A stretch of 64,000 nucleotides of DNA from Arthrobacter agilis. GTDB taxonomy: Bacteria; Actinomycetota; Actinomycetes; Actinomycetales; Micrococcaceae. A program made the position numbers and the translations under genes. Every line of letters starts with the position of its first letter. Within the stretch, counting starts at the first letter, position 1. Below the pieces are notes generated by a model that ran no database searches, had not been told where the DNA came from, and saw nothing but the letters and a program-made list of their open reading frames with translations. Of the stretch, positions 9,130 through 17,764 are shown in pieces. The DNA is taken from the NCBI RefSeq assembly GCF_002157505.1, contig NZ_NFSC01000029.1:186001-250000 (forward strand), read 5' to 3'.

Positions 9130-9890
9130 GCCTTCGCTCCTTCGCCGATCTTCGCGGCCAGTTCATCGGGCTCGGGCTTCTCCCGCTTGCCCACCCGCAG
9201 CCGGTTGTCGATGTAGTTGACCAGGTGCGTCAGCGGGATGGTCAGGCACAGGTACAGGGCGGCGGAGGCGATGAGCGGCGAGAGGTTGCCCGTGGTGCTG
9301 GCCGCATCGTTGCCGATCCGGAACAGCTCACGCTCGCTGGTCAGCAACCCGAGGAAGTAGATGAGCGAGGATTCCTTGATCAGCGCGATGAACTGGTTCA
9401 CCAGGGCGGGAAGCACGCGCCGCACGCCCTGGGGGACCACGACGAGCTGCATGGAGGAGCGGTAGCTGAAGCCCAGCGCGCGCGAGGCCTCCAGCTGTCC
9501 CTTCTCCACGCTCTGGATGCCGGAGCGGAAGATCTCGCCGATGTAGGCGGCGGCCATCAGTGACAGGGCGAGGATGCCCATCGGGAACGGGCTGGTGCTG
9601 CCGGTGGCCTGGCGGTAGATCGGGCTGAGGCCGATGCCGATGAGCAGGATGATCACCACGGCGGGCACCCCGCGGAAGATGTCCGTGTAGATGCGCGCCA
9701 CCCAGCGGAGCAACCGGTTGCGGGAGATCCCCATGATCGCGAGGACCATGCCGAGGAACGTCCCGATGATGCCGGAGGACAGGGCGAGGATCAGGGTGTT
9801 CCGCAGTCCGACCGCCAGGAGTTCCGGCAGGACCGCGGCCATCGCCCCCCAGTCGAAGAAGGTCTGCGAGAGCTGTTCAAGGGCATTCAT
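9126..9890 (-). CDS. Polar amino-acid ABC transporter permease
   Basis: 254 residues with five predicted membrane segments. The motif [20 protein letters not shown] in the middle is the EAA loop of the HisM/GlnP permease family, which docks onto the ATPase. The segment [27 protein letters not shown] that follows is equally diagnostic. It lies 10 nt downstream of the binding-protein gene and overlaps the ATPase gene by 4 nt. Confidence 0.93.
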   Translation of the reverse strand: MNALEQLSQTFFDWGAMAAVLPELLAVGLRNTLILALSSGIIGTFLGMVLAIMGISRNRLLRWVARIYTDIFRGVPAVVIILLIGIGLSPIYRQATGSTSPFPMGILALSLMAAAYIGEIFRSGIQSVEKGQLEASRALGFSYRSSMQLVVVPQGVRRVLPALVNQFIALIKESSLIYFLGLLTSERELFRIGNDAASTTGNLSPLIASAALYLCLTIPLTHLVNYIDNRLRVGKREKPEPDELAAKIGEGAKA

Positions 9891-9900
9891 GCAGGGACCG

Positions 9901-10824
9901 CTACTTTACTTCCACGGCTTTGCTGCCGGGCTTCCAGTCGGAGGGCATCTCGCGGTCCGGGTACCACTCCTTGGTGAGCTCGGTCCACGTGCCGTCCTCG
10001 ATCACGGCGTCGAGCCCCGAGTTGAGAGCGTCGATCAGGGGCTGGTTCTCGCTGTTGACCGCATAGGCCGTGAAGTTCTCGGTGTTGATGATGGTCTCGG
10101 CGATGGTGGTGTCATCGCCCTCCTTCACCTGGCCGGTGGCCTGCTGGGACGGGGCGACCCATGCGTCGACCTGGCCGTTCTTCACGTTCGCGTAGACCGT
10201 GTTGTAGTCCGCGAAGCGCACGGGCTCGAGGCCGAGGGTGTTGGTCACGTAGTCGTCCTGGACGGTGCCCTGCACGACGCCGATGCGGGTGCTCTCCGAC
10301 AGGGAGTCGAAGCCCGTGACCGAGGAGCCGTTCTTCGTCACGACGGCCATGTAGCCGAAGTCGTAGCCGTTGGTGAAACCGACGTTCTCGCGGCGGGCGG
10401 CCGTCGTGGAGATCGAGGAGGATCCGACGTCGAACTGCTTGTTCTGGACCTGGGCGAGCAGCGCGGAGAAGTCCGTGGACGCGAACTCGACCTCGAGGCC
10501 GAGCTTGTCGCCGATGGCGCGGAGCAGTTCGTTGTCGTAGCCCGTGAAGACGCCGTTCTCGATGAAGATGTTCGGCGGGGCGTCCGAGAGGGTGCCGACG
10601 CGCAGGGTGCCCTCCGTGATGAGGCCGAGCTTGGAGGTGTCGATCTCGTCGACCGGCGTGGTGTCCTCGGTCGTGTACTGGTCGAGCGACTGCTGGTCGC
10701 TGCCGGCGAGGGCGTCGGTGGTCGCGGTCGGCTCGCTGCTGCTACTGCTGCTGCTGCCGCAGGAGACGGTCAGGGCGAGGAGCGGGACGGCGAGTGCCGC
10801 GAGGACTTTACGGGAGATGTTCAT
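9901..10824 (-). CDS. Amino-acid ABC transporter substrate-binding lipoprotein (family 3)
   Basis: 307 residues. The N-terminus has a charged start, a hydrophobic core and lipobox LTVSC (cysteine about residue 21), followed by a serine-rich linker, so it is a lipoprotein. The mature part is a family 3 solute-binding protein: GTLRVGTLSDAPPNIF, GYDNELLRAIGDKLGLEVEF, FDVGSSSISTTAARRENVGF and a C-terminal TWTELTKEWYP. The ATG at 10824 has GAAGAAGGA upstream. First gene of the SAM-riboswitch operon; 165 nt separate it from the aptamer, room for an expression platform. Confidence 0.92.
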   Translation of the reverse strand: MNISRKVLAALAVPLLALTVSCGSSSSSSSEPTATTDALAGSDQQSLDQYTTEDTTPVDEIDTSKLGLITEGTLRVGTLSDAPPNIFIENGVFTGYDNELLRAIGDKLGLEVEFASTDFSALLAQVQNKQFDVGSSSISTTAARRENVGFTNGYDFGYMAVVTKNGSSVTGFDSLSESTRIGVVQGTVQDDYVTNTLGLEPVRFADYNTVYANVKNGQVDAWVAPSQQATGQVKEGDDTTIAETIINTENFTAYAVNSENQPLIDALNSGLDAVIEDGTWTELTKEWYPDREMPSDWKPGSKAVEVK

Positions 10825-10989
10825 GGGGTCCTTCTTCGATGCTGGCCCGGGGTGTGGGCCGACTGGCTGGATTTCGGGGAGGAACGGATGGCTGCCGGGA
10901 GGCTGCTGGCTGCTGGGTGACACGCTCGCTGTTCTGGCTGTGCGCGTTGTGGCGGCTGCTGTCCCGGTTACCTCGGGGTGGTCCGCACG

Positions 10990-11109
10990 ACGCCGTACTT
11001 GCCAACCGGGGGACTGGTCCCGGCGGCCGAATCTTCACCTGGAGCACCCCACTACGGGAGAGGGTTGCTGTCCAGCCGGCCAGGGCCCAGGGCTGGAGCT
11101 CTTGATTTC
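10990..11109 (-). ncRNA. SAM riboswitch (SAM-I/IV clan, SAM-IV-like)
   Basis: Read on the minus strand, the region contains a stem CCAGCC/GGCTGG, then CAGCAACCCTCTCCCG, then GTGGGGTGCTCCAGGTGAAG. These match the conserved core of S-adenosylmethionine aptamers of the SAM-I/SAM-IV clan (GGCAACCCTCC..., GGGGTGCCCCGGGTGA). A basal pairing AATC/GATT and a downstream hairpin CCGGG/CCCGG followed by GGCAAGTACGG resemble the extra hairpin and pseudoknot of SAM-IV. It begins a few bases after a good promoter and precedes the amino-acid ABC operon. Exact subclass needs a covariance-model search. Confidence 0.8.
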
Positions 11110-11116
11110 AACAAAA

Positions 11117-11145
11117 ACGCTAGGGCAGCACGAAGCGCCGGTCAA
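11117..11145 (-). promoter_or_regulatory. Promoter of the SAM-riboswitch/amino-acid ABC operon
   Basis: On the minus strand TTGACC (11145-11140) is followed after 17 nt by TAGCGT (11122-11117), a near-consensus housekeeping promoter. The predicted start lies at about 11110, at the 5' edge of the aptamer. Confidence 0.75.
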
Positions 11146-11214
11146 AACGAAACTGCGCGGGAATCAGCGTTTGACGCGGTAAACGGCCCGTAGGGCAGGC
11201 TTTTGTGGGCAAAA

Positions 11215-12093
11215 TTACACGAAGCGGTCCACGAGGTCGGTCAGCTCGGCCGTGAGGGCGGCCGAGGATCGGAGGTCCTGACCGTCGAGCGAGAGGACGG
11301 GCGCGAGGAGCCGGATGCTCGAGATCAGCCATACCGCGTCGGCGTCGAGGAGGTCGTGCGGCTCCAGCGGGCCGTAGCCGAGTTCCCACCCCTGCTCCTT
11401 CGCCGCAGTGAACAGGGCGCTCTGGGACGTCCCGGCGAGGATGCCGCTCTCGAGCTGCGGTGTCAGGAGTGTCTTCCGTCCGTCGCGGTCGTGGGCCAGC
11501 AGCACGGTCGAGGTGGGGCCCTCGAGGACCTTGCCGTCGGAGGACGTGAAGATGACGTCGTCGGCCCCGTGTGCCTTCGCATAGCGGATGGCCGCCATGT
11601 TGACGGCGTAGGAGAGGGTCTTGGCGCCCAGCAGCAGCCAGGGCGCGCGCTGCGCCACGGTGCTGTCATACCCGCGTTCGAGGAACAGGACCCTGAGCCC
11701 CGTCCTGCGCTGTTCGATCGTCGACGCCGGCACGGGCGCGACCTGGACCCACGCGGTGGCCCGCCCGGCGCCTTCGGCCCCGCGCGTGGCGATGAGCTTC
11801 ACGACGGCGTCGCGGCGCTCCGGCTCTGCTGCCGCGAACTCCCGCAGGCCGGTGCGGATGGCCCGGCTCCATGCCTCCGCGTCGGGGACCGGAAGGTCCA
11901 GGGCCGCTGCGGACGACGCGAGCCTGGTCAGGTGCGCCTGCTCCTTGCGGGGGGACCCGTCGACGGCCAGGAGCGATTCGAAGATCCCGTCGCCGCGGGT
12001 GGCGCCCAGATCGGTGGCCAGAAGCTGGGGCTGGGAGGCGTCGACGATCCTGCCGTCGTCGTGGGCCGGGTCGAGGAACACGAGAACAGTCAT
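11215..12093 (-). CDS. pabC: Aminodeoxychorismate lyase-like PLP enzyme (class IV aminotransferase)
   Basis: 292 residues, a fold-type IV PLP enzyme. GATRGDGIFESLLA near residue 33 is the N-terminal signature. The segment LLLGAKTLSYAVNMAAIRYAK (about residues 155-175) contains the lysine expected to bind PLP. The segment DDVIFTSSDGKVLEGPTSTVLL is the ExxxSN-like phosphate-binding region. These features fit 4-amino-4-deoxychorismate lyase, the last step to p-aminobenzoate, but branched-chain or D-amino-acid aminotransferases are close relatives. TACGCT lies 7 nt before the ATG, so the mRNA is probably leaderless. A kinase-PabB fusion lies about 7 kb away. Confidence 0.8.
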   Translation of the reverse strand: MTVLVFLDPAHDDGRIVDASQPQLLATDLGATRGDGIFESLLAVDGSPRKEQAHLTRLASSAAALDLPVPDAEAWSRAIRTGLREFAAAEPERRDAVVKLIATRGAEGAGRATAWVQVAPVPASTIEQRRTGLRVLFLERGYDSTVAQRAPWLLLGAKTLSYAVNMAAIRYAKAHGADDVIFTSSDGKVLEGPTSTVLLAHDRDGRKTLLTPQLESGILAGTSQSALFTAAKEQGWELGYGPLEPHDLLDADAVWLISSIRLLAPVLSLDGQDLRSSAALTAELTDLVDRFV

Positions 12094-12188
12094 GGCCCCC
12101 AGCGTATCTGCTCGCGGTCGACCACCCCTGTCTGTAGTGTGCGAGGGGATGCCCGGCACTCGGGTACCACCACAGGGGGTTGGGGAGC

Positions 12189-12572
12189 ATGGCGCAAGAA
12201 CGGGTTGCCGCCGCGGAAGCCTTCGTGGCCGAGCTACGCGCCGAGGTCCTGTGGGTCCAGTGGCAGCACAACGTGAGCGTCGGCGACAGTGATGCTGCGG
12301 CACTGATCGAGCAGTCCAACGCGCTGTGCCGGGACGTCTGCCCGCCGATGCTGGTGGAGCTCAACGGCATGGTGTCGCTCACGCGGGGCGCTCTTCACGG
12401 TTTCGCGACTGCGCTGAACATCGCAGCCATGGCCATCGTCGGCCCGAGCGCGGTCGACAGGACACTGGCGGACTTCTTCGCCCAGGTGCACAACCCCCCG
12501 TACCCCACGCGCTACTTCGAGTGCCCCGCCGAGGCGCTGGCCTGGCTCACCGAGCATCCGTACGGCCCCTGA
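12189..12572 (+). CDS. DUF7793-type small protein
   Basis: 127 residues, no signal or membrane segment. The layout (beta strand VLWVQWQHNVSV, helix, strand PMLVELNGMVSLTRGAL, helix, strand AMAIVGPSAVDRTLADFF, ending NPPYPTRYFECPAEALAWL) matches a family of actinobacterial proteins with a STAS/SpoIIAA-like fold. The conserved GxSxVDRxLAxFF and PxPTRxF motifs are present. Its role is unknown. It is convergent with the EAL protein gene. GGGGAG lies close to the ATG; a TTG at 12180 in frame is an alternative start. Confidence 0.75.
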   Translation: MAQERVAAAEAFVAELRAEVLWVQWQHNVSVGDSDAAALIEQSNALCRDVCPPMLVELNGMVSLTRGALHGFATALNIAAMAIVGPSAVDRTLADFFAQVHNPPYPTRYFECPAEALAWLTEHPYGP

Positions 12573-12583
12573 CAACGACGCCG

Positions 12584-13705
12584 TCAGGAGCTGACGGTGG
12601 TCCCCGATCGGGTGAGCGCCGTGATGAGCCTCTCCACGCGGACGAGGCCCGCGAAATCGCCGGCATCGTCCGTCGCCATCACCGGATCGAAGCGGGTCGG
12701 GATATCGCGCGTGACGCACCGCTCCAGGGCCTCCGGAATGGGTGTGTCCGTGTTCACGCACATGCCCTGGCCGAGCACACCCAGAAGCGCCGCGTCCTGG
12801 GTCAGCACCGCCACCGGCCGGCGCCCCGACACCAGGACGACCTCGGTCAGCGAGGGGTCCCCGGCGAACGCTTCGCGTGCATCATCGATGCTCGTCACGG
12901 TCGCCGCGACTTCCAAGACCGAACCAACGGACGGGCGCCTGGCCGGGACCCGGCGGGCGAGACGATGGGCGATCTCGGGGTCGAGTTCACCCCAGGGCAG
13001 GGCCGGGCGGCCCAGCAGGTAGCCCTGGACGAGGGGAACACCCAGGGAGGCGAGGACGTCGAGTTCCTCGATCCGCTCGACACCTTCGGCGATGATCCAG
13101 GCGTCGAGCCTGCCCGCGAAGGCACCCAGCATGTCGACCAGCGCACGCTTGGCTTCGTCGTGGTGGATATCGGTGATGAAGTCCCGGTCGACCTTGACGA
13201 AGGCCGGCCTCAGTGCCAGAAGATGCTGCAGTCCTGCGTACCCCGAGCCGGCATCATCCACGGCGATCAACGCTCCCGCCGCCTTCAGTCTGTTGAGGTC
13301 CGGCTCCAACTCCAGGTACGACTCGATCTCTGCGTGCTCGGTCAGTTCGATGATCACTCCGCCCAGGTGTCCGGCCTCATCCCACACGTCCCGGATGGCA
13401 GGAGCCGGCAGGAGGTCGGGAGACACGTTGACGGTGAGGAAGCAATTGCGGGGCAGCGACGGGCGATGGGCGAGGGCTGTCCGCAAGGCCGCCGCTTCCA
13501 GTTCGGCCGGGCAGCCGGCTCGCCGGGACCGGGCGAACCAGACCTCCGGGTCCTGTTCGGCGAAGCCCGGGAACCGCAGGAGGGCCTCGAACCCGACGAC
13601 GGTGCCCCGCGCCGTATCCACGATGGGTTGGTACATCGAGACGATGCCCTCGCCCCGGCATGCCGCAGCGAGGTCATCGCTCCAGTTGTCATCCCGCTCA
13701 GCCAT
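12584..13705 (-). CDS. EAL-domain c-di-GMP phosphodiesterase with C-terminal CBS-like region
   Basis: 373 residues. Residues about 10-245 form an EAL domain with the key elements present: E40-A41-L42 within VVGFEALLRF, NVSPDLL, IIELTEH, VDDAGSGYAGLQ (the metal-binding DD), VKVDRDFI and IAEGVE. It should therefore be able to hydrolyse cyclic di-GMP. Residues about 250-373 look like a pair of CBS motifs (VLVSGRRPVAVLTQ, PVMATDDAGDFAGLVRVERLI), which bind adenine nucleotides in other proteins. No membrane segment is visible, so it is cytosolic. A GGDEF synthase lies about 37 kb away (50905-52053). Confidence 0.88.
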   Translation of the reverse strand: MAERDDNWSDDLAAACRGEGIVSMYQPIVDTARGTVVGFEALLRFPGFAEQDPEVWFARSRRAGCPAELEAAALRTALAHRPSLPRNCFLTVNVSPDLLPAPAIRDVWDEAGHLGGVIIELTEHAEIESYLELEPDLNRLKAAGALIAVDDAGSGYAGLQHLLALRPAFVKVDRDFITDIHHDEAKRALVDMLGAFAGRLDAWIIAEGVERIEELDVLASLGVPLVQGYLLGRPALPWGELDPEIAHRLARRVPARRPSVGSVLEVAATVTSIDDAREAFAGDPSLTEVVLVSGRRPVAVLTQDAALLGVLGQGMCVNTDTPIPEALERCVTRDIPTRFDPVMATDDAGDFAGLVRVERLITALTRSGTTVSS

Positions 13706-13765
13706 GGCAGGCCCTGGACGCGGTGCCGGCGGTTGGATCCCGCGGCAACTCGGGGTGCAACAACG

Positions 13766-13939
13766 TCAGGCAGGCAGCGTGTGGGCCCGGACCGCTTCCC
13801 TGACCTCGGGGGGAAGATCGGTCAACCCGTGGGCCGTCGCCGCATGGCTCCGCACGTTGGACAGGATCTCGTCGTCCGAGGCGCATACCCAGTGGGCATC
13901 GCACCCGGGAACCACGTCGCCGCAGGCAAAGGACTTCAC
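13766..13939 (-). CDS. DUF1059 small protein
   Basis: 57 residues from a GTG start at 13939, which has GGGGGAAG 6 nt upstream. The pattern KSFACGDVVPGCDAHW, then DDEILSNVRSHAATAHGL is the DUF1059 signature, with conserved cysteines and a CxH-type arrangement that could bind metal. Function unknown. The gene lies 60 nt downstream (on the same strand) of the 331-nt gap described next and is followed by the EAL gene. Confidence 0.85.
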   Translation of the reverse strand: MKSFACGDVVPGCDAHWVCASDDEILSNVRSHAATAHGLTDLPPEVREAVRAHTLPA

Positions 13940-14270
13940 GGCACTTCCCCCTTCGTGTCGGCCGGGCCTGTCCTTGCAGTCCGCCGGGTCGGTAGGCGCC
14001 GGATGGACGCCGGCACCGGCACTATCGTAGGGGCCCGGGCAGTGGCCTGACGAGCGGAAAGTGTGACGACGAGCGCGTGTCCGCGGGCCGCTGGAGGTCC
14101 GGACGGGATGGACGGATGTGCCCCTAATGAGGTGTCCACAGCTGCCCGCGGTAAACCGTTCCCCGATACGGCAGTACCGTAGTAGAAAGCCTGCTGACGA
14201 ATCGCGGGACAGGGACGCACAATAGGCGTCGCGGCGTCGTTCTTCCGACGGCCGGCGCGGAGGACTGGGA
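13940..14270. other. Divergent intergenic region, 331 nt
   Basis: The gap separates DUF1059 (minus) from the GAF protein (plus) and should hold both promoters. The only structure seen is a small inverted repeat TACGG-CAGTA-CCGTA at 14167-14181, about 90 nt before the GAF gene. No convincing coding frame was found. Confidence 0.5.
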
Positions 14271-15077
14271 ATGAATCGGCAGGCACACGTGCAACGGATC
14301 AGGGAGGCGCTGTCCAGCACGGGCCTGGGCTTCGAGGAAGTGTGGCTCCGCTATTACTCGTTGGGTGGGCTTGTCTCCCAATTCGAGATCGAAGCGTATG
14401 TGGGTGGCGTGCTGGAGCTGCCCGTCGAGGAGTGCGACCTGCTGGCCGATGCGATGAATGAACTCCTGGCCGAGGCCACGGGGGATGGGGGTTTCCGGGT
14501 TCCCCGGTGCTCCGAACACCGGTTGGACGCAGCACAGGAATCCTCGAAGGATTCCCGCCAGGCGCTCGGCCTCGCCGGAGCTTTCCTGTTCACCGACGAG
14601 GAGCAGGAAGTCGAGCGGCTCGACGCGGTGTCGCGCACCGGACTGCTCGATACGGGGCAAGAGGAGCGCTTCGACAGGATCACGAGGGAAGCCAAGGAGT
14701 ACTTCCAGTGCAGTTCGGTGATCATCGCGCTGATCGACGACCACCGGCAGTTCCTCAAGTCCGTCATCGGCCCGATCCAGCAGAACATGCCGAGGGAGAT
14801 CTCCTTCTGCAATGCCACCATCCGGAATGCAGGGGCACTGATCGTGCGGAACGCGCTCGAGGACGATCGTTTCCGGAACAACCCGCTCGTGCTCGGGGAA
14901 CCCTACATCCGCTTCTACGCCGGCTACCCGCTGCGCGGGCCCGGTGGGTGGACGGTCGGCACCCTCTGCGTGATCGACCAGGAACCACGGGACTACTCCC
15001 ACCGCGATGGCAGGAAGCTGCGTGCACTGGCGCGTGCGGTGGAGGACGAGATCAACGGCCCCCGAAGCCTTCCCTGA
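14271..15077 (+). CDS. GAF-domain protein with unknown N-terminal helical region
   Basis: 268 residues. Residues 1-85 are helical and charged (HVQRIREAL, FEIEAYVGGVLELP) and match no family I can name. Residues about 120-265 form a GAF domain: RTGLLDTGQEERFDRITREAKEYF, then VIIALIDDHRQFLKSVIG, REISFCNATIRN, and VGTLCVIDQEPR. The sequence resembles stand-alone GAF sensors with the conserved F-C-x-x-x-I pattern found in bacterial phytochrome-like and redox sensors. Ligand is unknown. GGAGG lies about 10 nt before the ATG. Confidence 0.8.
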   Translation: MNRQAHVQRIREALSSTGLGFEEVWLRYYSLGGLVSQFEIEAYVGGVLELPVEECDLLADAMNELLAEATGDGGFRVPRCSEHRLDAAQESSKDSRQALGLAGAFLFTDEEQEVERLDAVSRTGLLDTGQEERFDRITREAKEYFQCSSVIIALIDDHRQFLKSVIGPIQQNMPREISFCNATIRNAGALIVRNALEDDRFRNNPLVLGEPYIRFYAGYPLRGPGGWTVGTLCVIDQEPRDYSHRDGRKLRALARAVEDEINGPRSLP

Positions 15078-15118
15078 CTCCAGGCCGGAGTTCGCGGGCC
15101 GTCGGACGGCGGGGTGGG

Positions 15119-15385
15119 CTAGAGCTGGGCGGCGGCGTCAGTGGTAGAGCTCGACGCACGGGCAGCAGGACCGGCGGCGTCCGCGGCGTCCGCGTCGTCG
15201 CGTCGGTCCAACTCCTCGGTGAGCTCCTCGTTGCGCTGACCCGTCTCGGGATCGACTTCGCCGTCGTGAACATACTCATGCGCTATCTCGCGCTGGATCT
15301 TGCTGTTCAGTACTTCCACCTCGGACAGGTCCAGGGGCGTCAGGTCATCGGGGAAGGGTTCAGAAGGGGTAAGCCGGGAGTTCAT
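15119..15385 (-). CDS. Hypothetical small acidic protein
   Basis: 88 residues, rich in Asp, Glu and Ala with no hydrophobic stretch. Residues 15-65 (LDLSEVEVLNSKIQREIAHEYVHDG then DPETGQRNEELTEELDRR) look helical; the C-terminal third is low-complexity Ala/Ser. The ATG has a modest AGGTG upstream. I do not recognise a family. Codon usage and frame quality support it as real but unproven. Confidence 0.55.
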   Translation of the reverse strand: MNSRLTPSEPFPDDLTPLDLSEVEVLNSKIQREIAHEYVHDGEVDPETGQRNEELTEELDRRDDADAADAAGPAARASSSTTDAAAQL

Positions 15386-15713
15386 AGCACCTGTCTTCGG
15401 GGAATGAGCACGGTAGATACCCGGCTCTCTTCTGAACCGTCGCCGACATCACCGGCTGGTCATCATCCTACTGACCCGGGGCCCGCGACGGCCATCAGGA
15501 CCTACGGAAGGGCGCGGCGCGTCGCGCCCACCGCTACGTGTCGTCTCGGAGAAGCGCCGCTTTGATAACGAAGTGGGACGGCGCTGGTGTTGCGGGGATG
15601 GACAGGCACAATGGAGGTGCAACTGAACGCCACGAGCGACGACAGGGCCATCCGGTTCCATTCGTCGCTTTCCCTGTGTTCGACACCATTGAAAGAGAAG
15701 GGCTGGGCGCATC
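15386..15713. other. Divergent intergenic region, 328 nt
   Basis: It separates two divergent small genes. It contains a GC-rich hairpin (GGGCGCG, 6-nt loop, CGCGCCC; 15510-15529). No convincing gene was seen. Confidence 0.45.
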
Positions 15714-15995
15714 ATGTCAGCAGAGGACCGTCACCGGCTTGCCGTCGCAGCAGCGGACAAGGAGGCAGCGGCATTCGAGTTGGATCATGCCGAACTGAAC
15801 CTTCAGGAAGCCATCGTGGTCGCGCTCGAGCACGGCGAAGACCCGGAGGTCATTGCGGAGGTCGTGGATCTGGAGCCGGAGAAAGTCCTCGAGCTGAAAG
15901 GCTCCGTGGACCAGCCGCCCTTGCCCAGCCTGGAGGACCTCACCTCGGTGGCGCCTGACACCGCCCTGCCGGGAAGCGTGTCCGACGCCAGCTAG
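15714..15995 (+). CDS. Hypothetical small protein
   Basis: 93 residues. The N-terminal half is a predicted helix (AEDRHRLAVAAADKEAAAFELDHAELNLQEAIVVALE), the second half a short LEPEKVLELKG helix and a Pro/Ser-rich tail. It resembles small helical proteins seen in Arthrobacter genomes, but I cannot name a family. The stop overlaps the end of the convergent amidase gene by 4 nt. Confidence 0.6.
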   Translation: MSAEDRHRLAVAAADKEAAAFELDHAELNLQEAIVVALEHGEDPEVIAEVVDLEPEKVLELKGSVDQPPLPSLEDLTSVAPDTALPGSVSDAS

Positions 15996-17764
15996 CGCCC
16001 CTGGTCGCGCCGGTTATCAGGGCGGGCTTCCCGCCCCGCGGAGTCTTCCAGGGGAGGGGTCCGCGGTGGTGCTGATCGTCGCGGCGATCCCGTGGCTTCG
16101 AACGCCGCAGCGAGGCGCAGCAGTTCGGTGTCACGATAGGCGGGGCCGGCGAACGTCAGCCCCACGGGCATCCCGATGTCGTGCATCACCCCCATGGGTA
16201 CGGTGACCGTCGGTATGCCGAGGTGTCGGGGGACGAGGTTCCCGTTCGACACCCACACACCATTGCGCCAGGCGATGTTCGCCGACGCGGGGTTCGTGTC
16301 GCAGTCGGCCGGCCCGACATCCGCTGCCGCCGGGAAGAGGACGGCATCCAGCCCGAGGCCCTCCATCCAGGACTCGAGGTCCGTCCGCCGTGTCTCCTCG
16401 AGCCCCTGCAGTCCCTCCTCCAGGTGCGGGATGTCGGCGAGATTCACGGCCCCGGAGGCCCGGATGTGCTCGGGGTATCCGGCGATGTCGTCGTCGAAGC
16501 CCGAGTACCGGTCGGGCAGTGCGCCGCTGTCCGGCGGGAAGATCCCGGCACCGTCGACGTCGGCCAGCGAGTCGAGGTCCGGGTCGCCGTTCGCCTGCAG
16601 GAAGTCGTGCCAGGCCCACGCCGAGAGGTCGACGATCTCGCTCTGCAGGTATTCCGCGCTCACCAGGCCACGGGTCCGGATGGTCGGTGCGCCGGGGCGG
16701 TCACCCTCGTAGTTCGAGACGACGGGGAAATCCACCTCGATCACTTCCGCCCCGGCCCGTTCGAGGTCGGCCCGGGCTGCGGCCCATAGGTTCAGGATCG
16801 AGTCCCGCGTCCGGATGCGCTGCCCGGTCGGCCCGCCGAGTCCTGGGGAGGAAGCCGTGCCGGCGTCAGGGTCCCTGTTGATGTACATGCGCGGGACGCC
16901 CAGGCGCTTCCCGGCGAGGTGTGAGCGCGCGTCGTCGGCGGTGCGGGGAGCGAGGGACGGGTAGGAGTCCGGGCGGAGCGACGACGCCGGAGGGATGGCG
17001 ATCCACGGCTGGACGCGCCAGAAGTCGCCGCGCGCCTCGTCGTCGTCGGCGACGATGACGTCGAGGACCTCCAGCAAGTCTGCCATGGTGCGGGAGTGGG
17101 GGACGACGACGTCCATGGTGGGCACGAGGGGCCAGTTCCCGCGCACGGAGATCACGCCGCGCGAGGGCGTGTAGGCGCAGAGTCCGTTGTTCGAGGCCGG
17201 CGCCCGGCCGGAGGACCAGGTCTCTTCCGCGAGTCCGAAGGCGGCGAAGCTGGCCGCCGTCGCCGTCCCCGACCCATTGGATGATCCGGAGGCGAATGCG
17301 GCGGTGAGGTAGTCCGCGTTGTAGGGGCTTTCCGCCCGCCCGTACACCCCGCGCTGCATGCCCCCGTTGGCCATGGGGGGCATGTTCGTGAGGCCGAGGA
17401 GAATGGCTCCGGCGTCGCGCAGCCGGCCGATGGTGAAGGCGTCCTGCTGGGCGACGAGGTCCTGGAACGCCGGCGACCCGGCGGCGACGGTCAGGCCCCT
17501 CACCTTATAGCTGTCCTTCGCGGTGTACGGGATGCCGTCCAGCGGTCCCCGCGCCTCGCCGCGCGCCCTCCGCTCGTCCGAGGCACGGGCCTCATCGAGG
17601 GCGTCGGGGTTCATCACGACGACCGCGTTGAGGCGTATCCCGTCCTGGTCGTAGGCCTGGATGCGCTGCAGGTAGGCGGTGACGAGTTCTTCGCTGGTGG
17701 TCCAGCCCGCCAGAAGGGCCTCGCGAAGGTCCCGGATGGTGGCTTCGACGACTTCGATCGGCAT
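15992..17764 (-). CDS. Amidase (amidase signature family)
   Basis: 590 residues, somewhat longer than the usual 450-500. The amidase signature is present: lysine of the Ser-Ser-Lys triad in GIPYTAKDSYKV (about residue 85), and the serine-rich block FASGSSNGSGTATAASFAAFG (about residues 160-180) with the two serines. The usual GGSSGG is altered to SGSSNGSG. It probably hydrolyses a carboxamide. The ATG overlaps the stop of the agmatine deiminase gene by one base (TGATG). One tempting reading is that it hydrolyses N-carbamoylputrescine or a related amide produced by that enzyme, but amidases of this type have broad or unpredictable substrates. Confidence 0.88.
   Translation of the reverse strand: MPIEVVEATIRDLREALLAGWTTSEELVTAYLQRIQAYDQDGIRLNAVVVMNPDALDEARASDERRARGEARGPLDGIPYTAKDSYKVRGLTVAAGSPAFQDLVAQQDAFTIGRLRDAGAILLGLTNMPPMANGGMQRGVYGRAESPYNADYLTAAFASGSSNGSGTATAASFAAFGLAEETWSSGRAPASNNGLCAYTPSRGVISVRGNWPLVPTMDVVVPHSRTMADLLEVLDVIVADDDEARGDFWRVQPWIAIPPASSLRPDSYPSLAPRTADDARSHLAGKRLGVPRMYINRDPDAGTASSPGLGGPTGQRIRTRDSILNLWAAARADLERAGAEVIEVDFPVVSNYEGDRPGAPTIRTRGLVSAEYLQSEIVDLSAWAWHDFLQANGDPDLDSLADVDGAGIFPPDSGALPDRYSGFDDDIAGYPEHIRASGAVNLADIPHLEEGLQGLEETRRTDLESWMEGLGLDAVLFPAAADVGPADCDTNPASANIAWRNGVWVSNGNLVPRHLGIPTVTVPMGVMHDIGMPVGLTFAGPAYRDTELLRLAAAFEATGSPRRSAPPRTPPLEDSAGREARPDNRRDQGR

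Noticed and set aside
12326-14050. Long open frame on the plus strand opposite the EAL gene
   Set aside because: It is Arg/Pro-rich, matches no family and runs antisense to a well-supported EAL-CBS gene; a GC-rich shadow.
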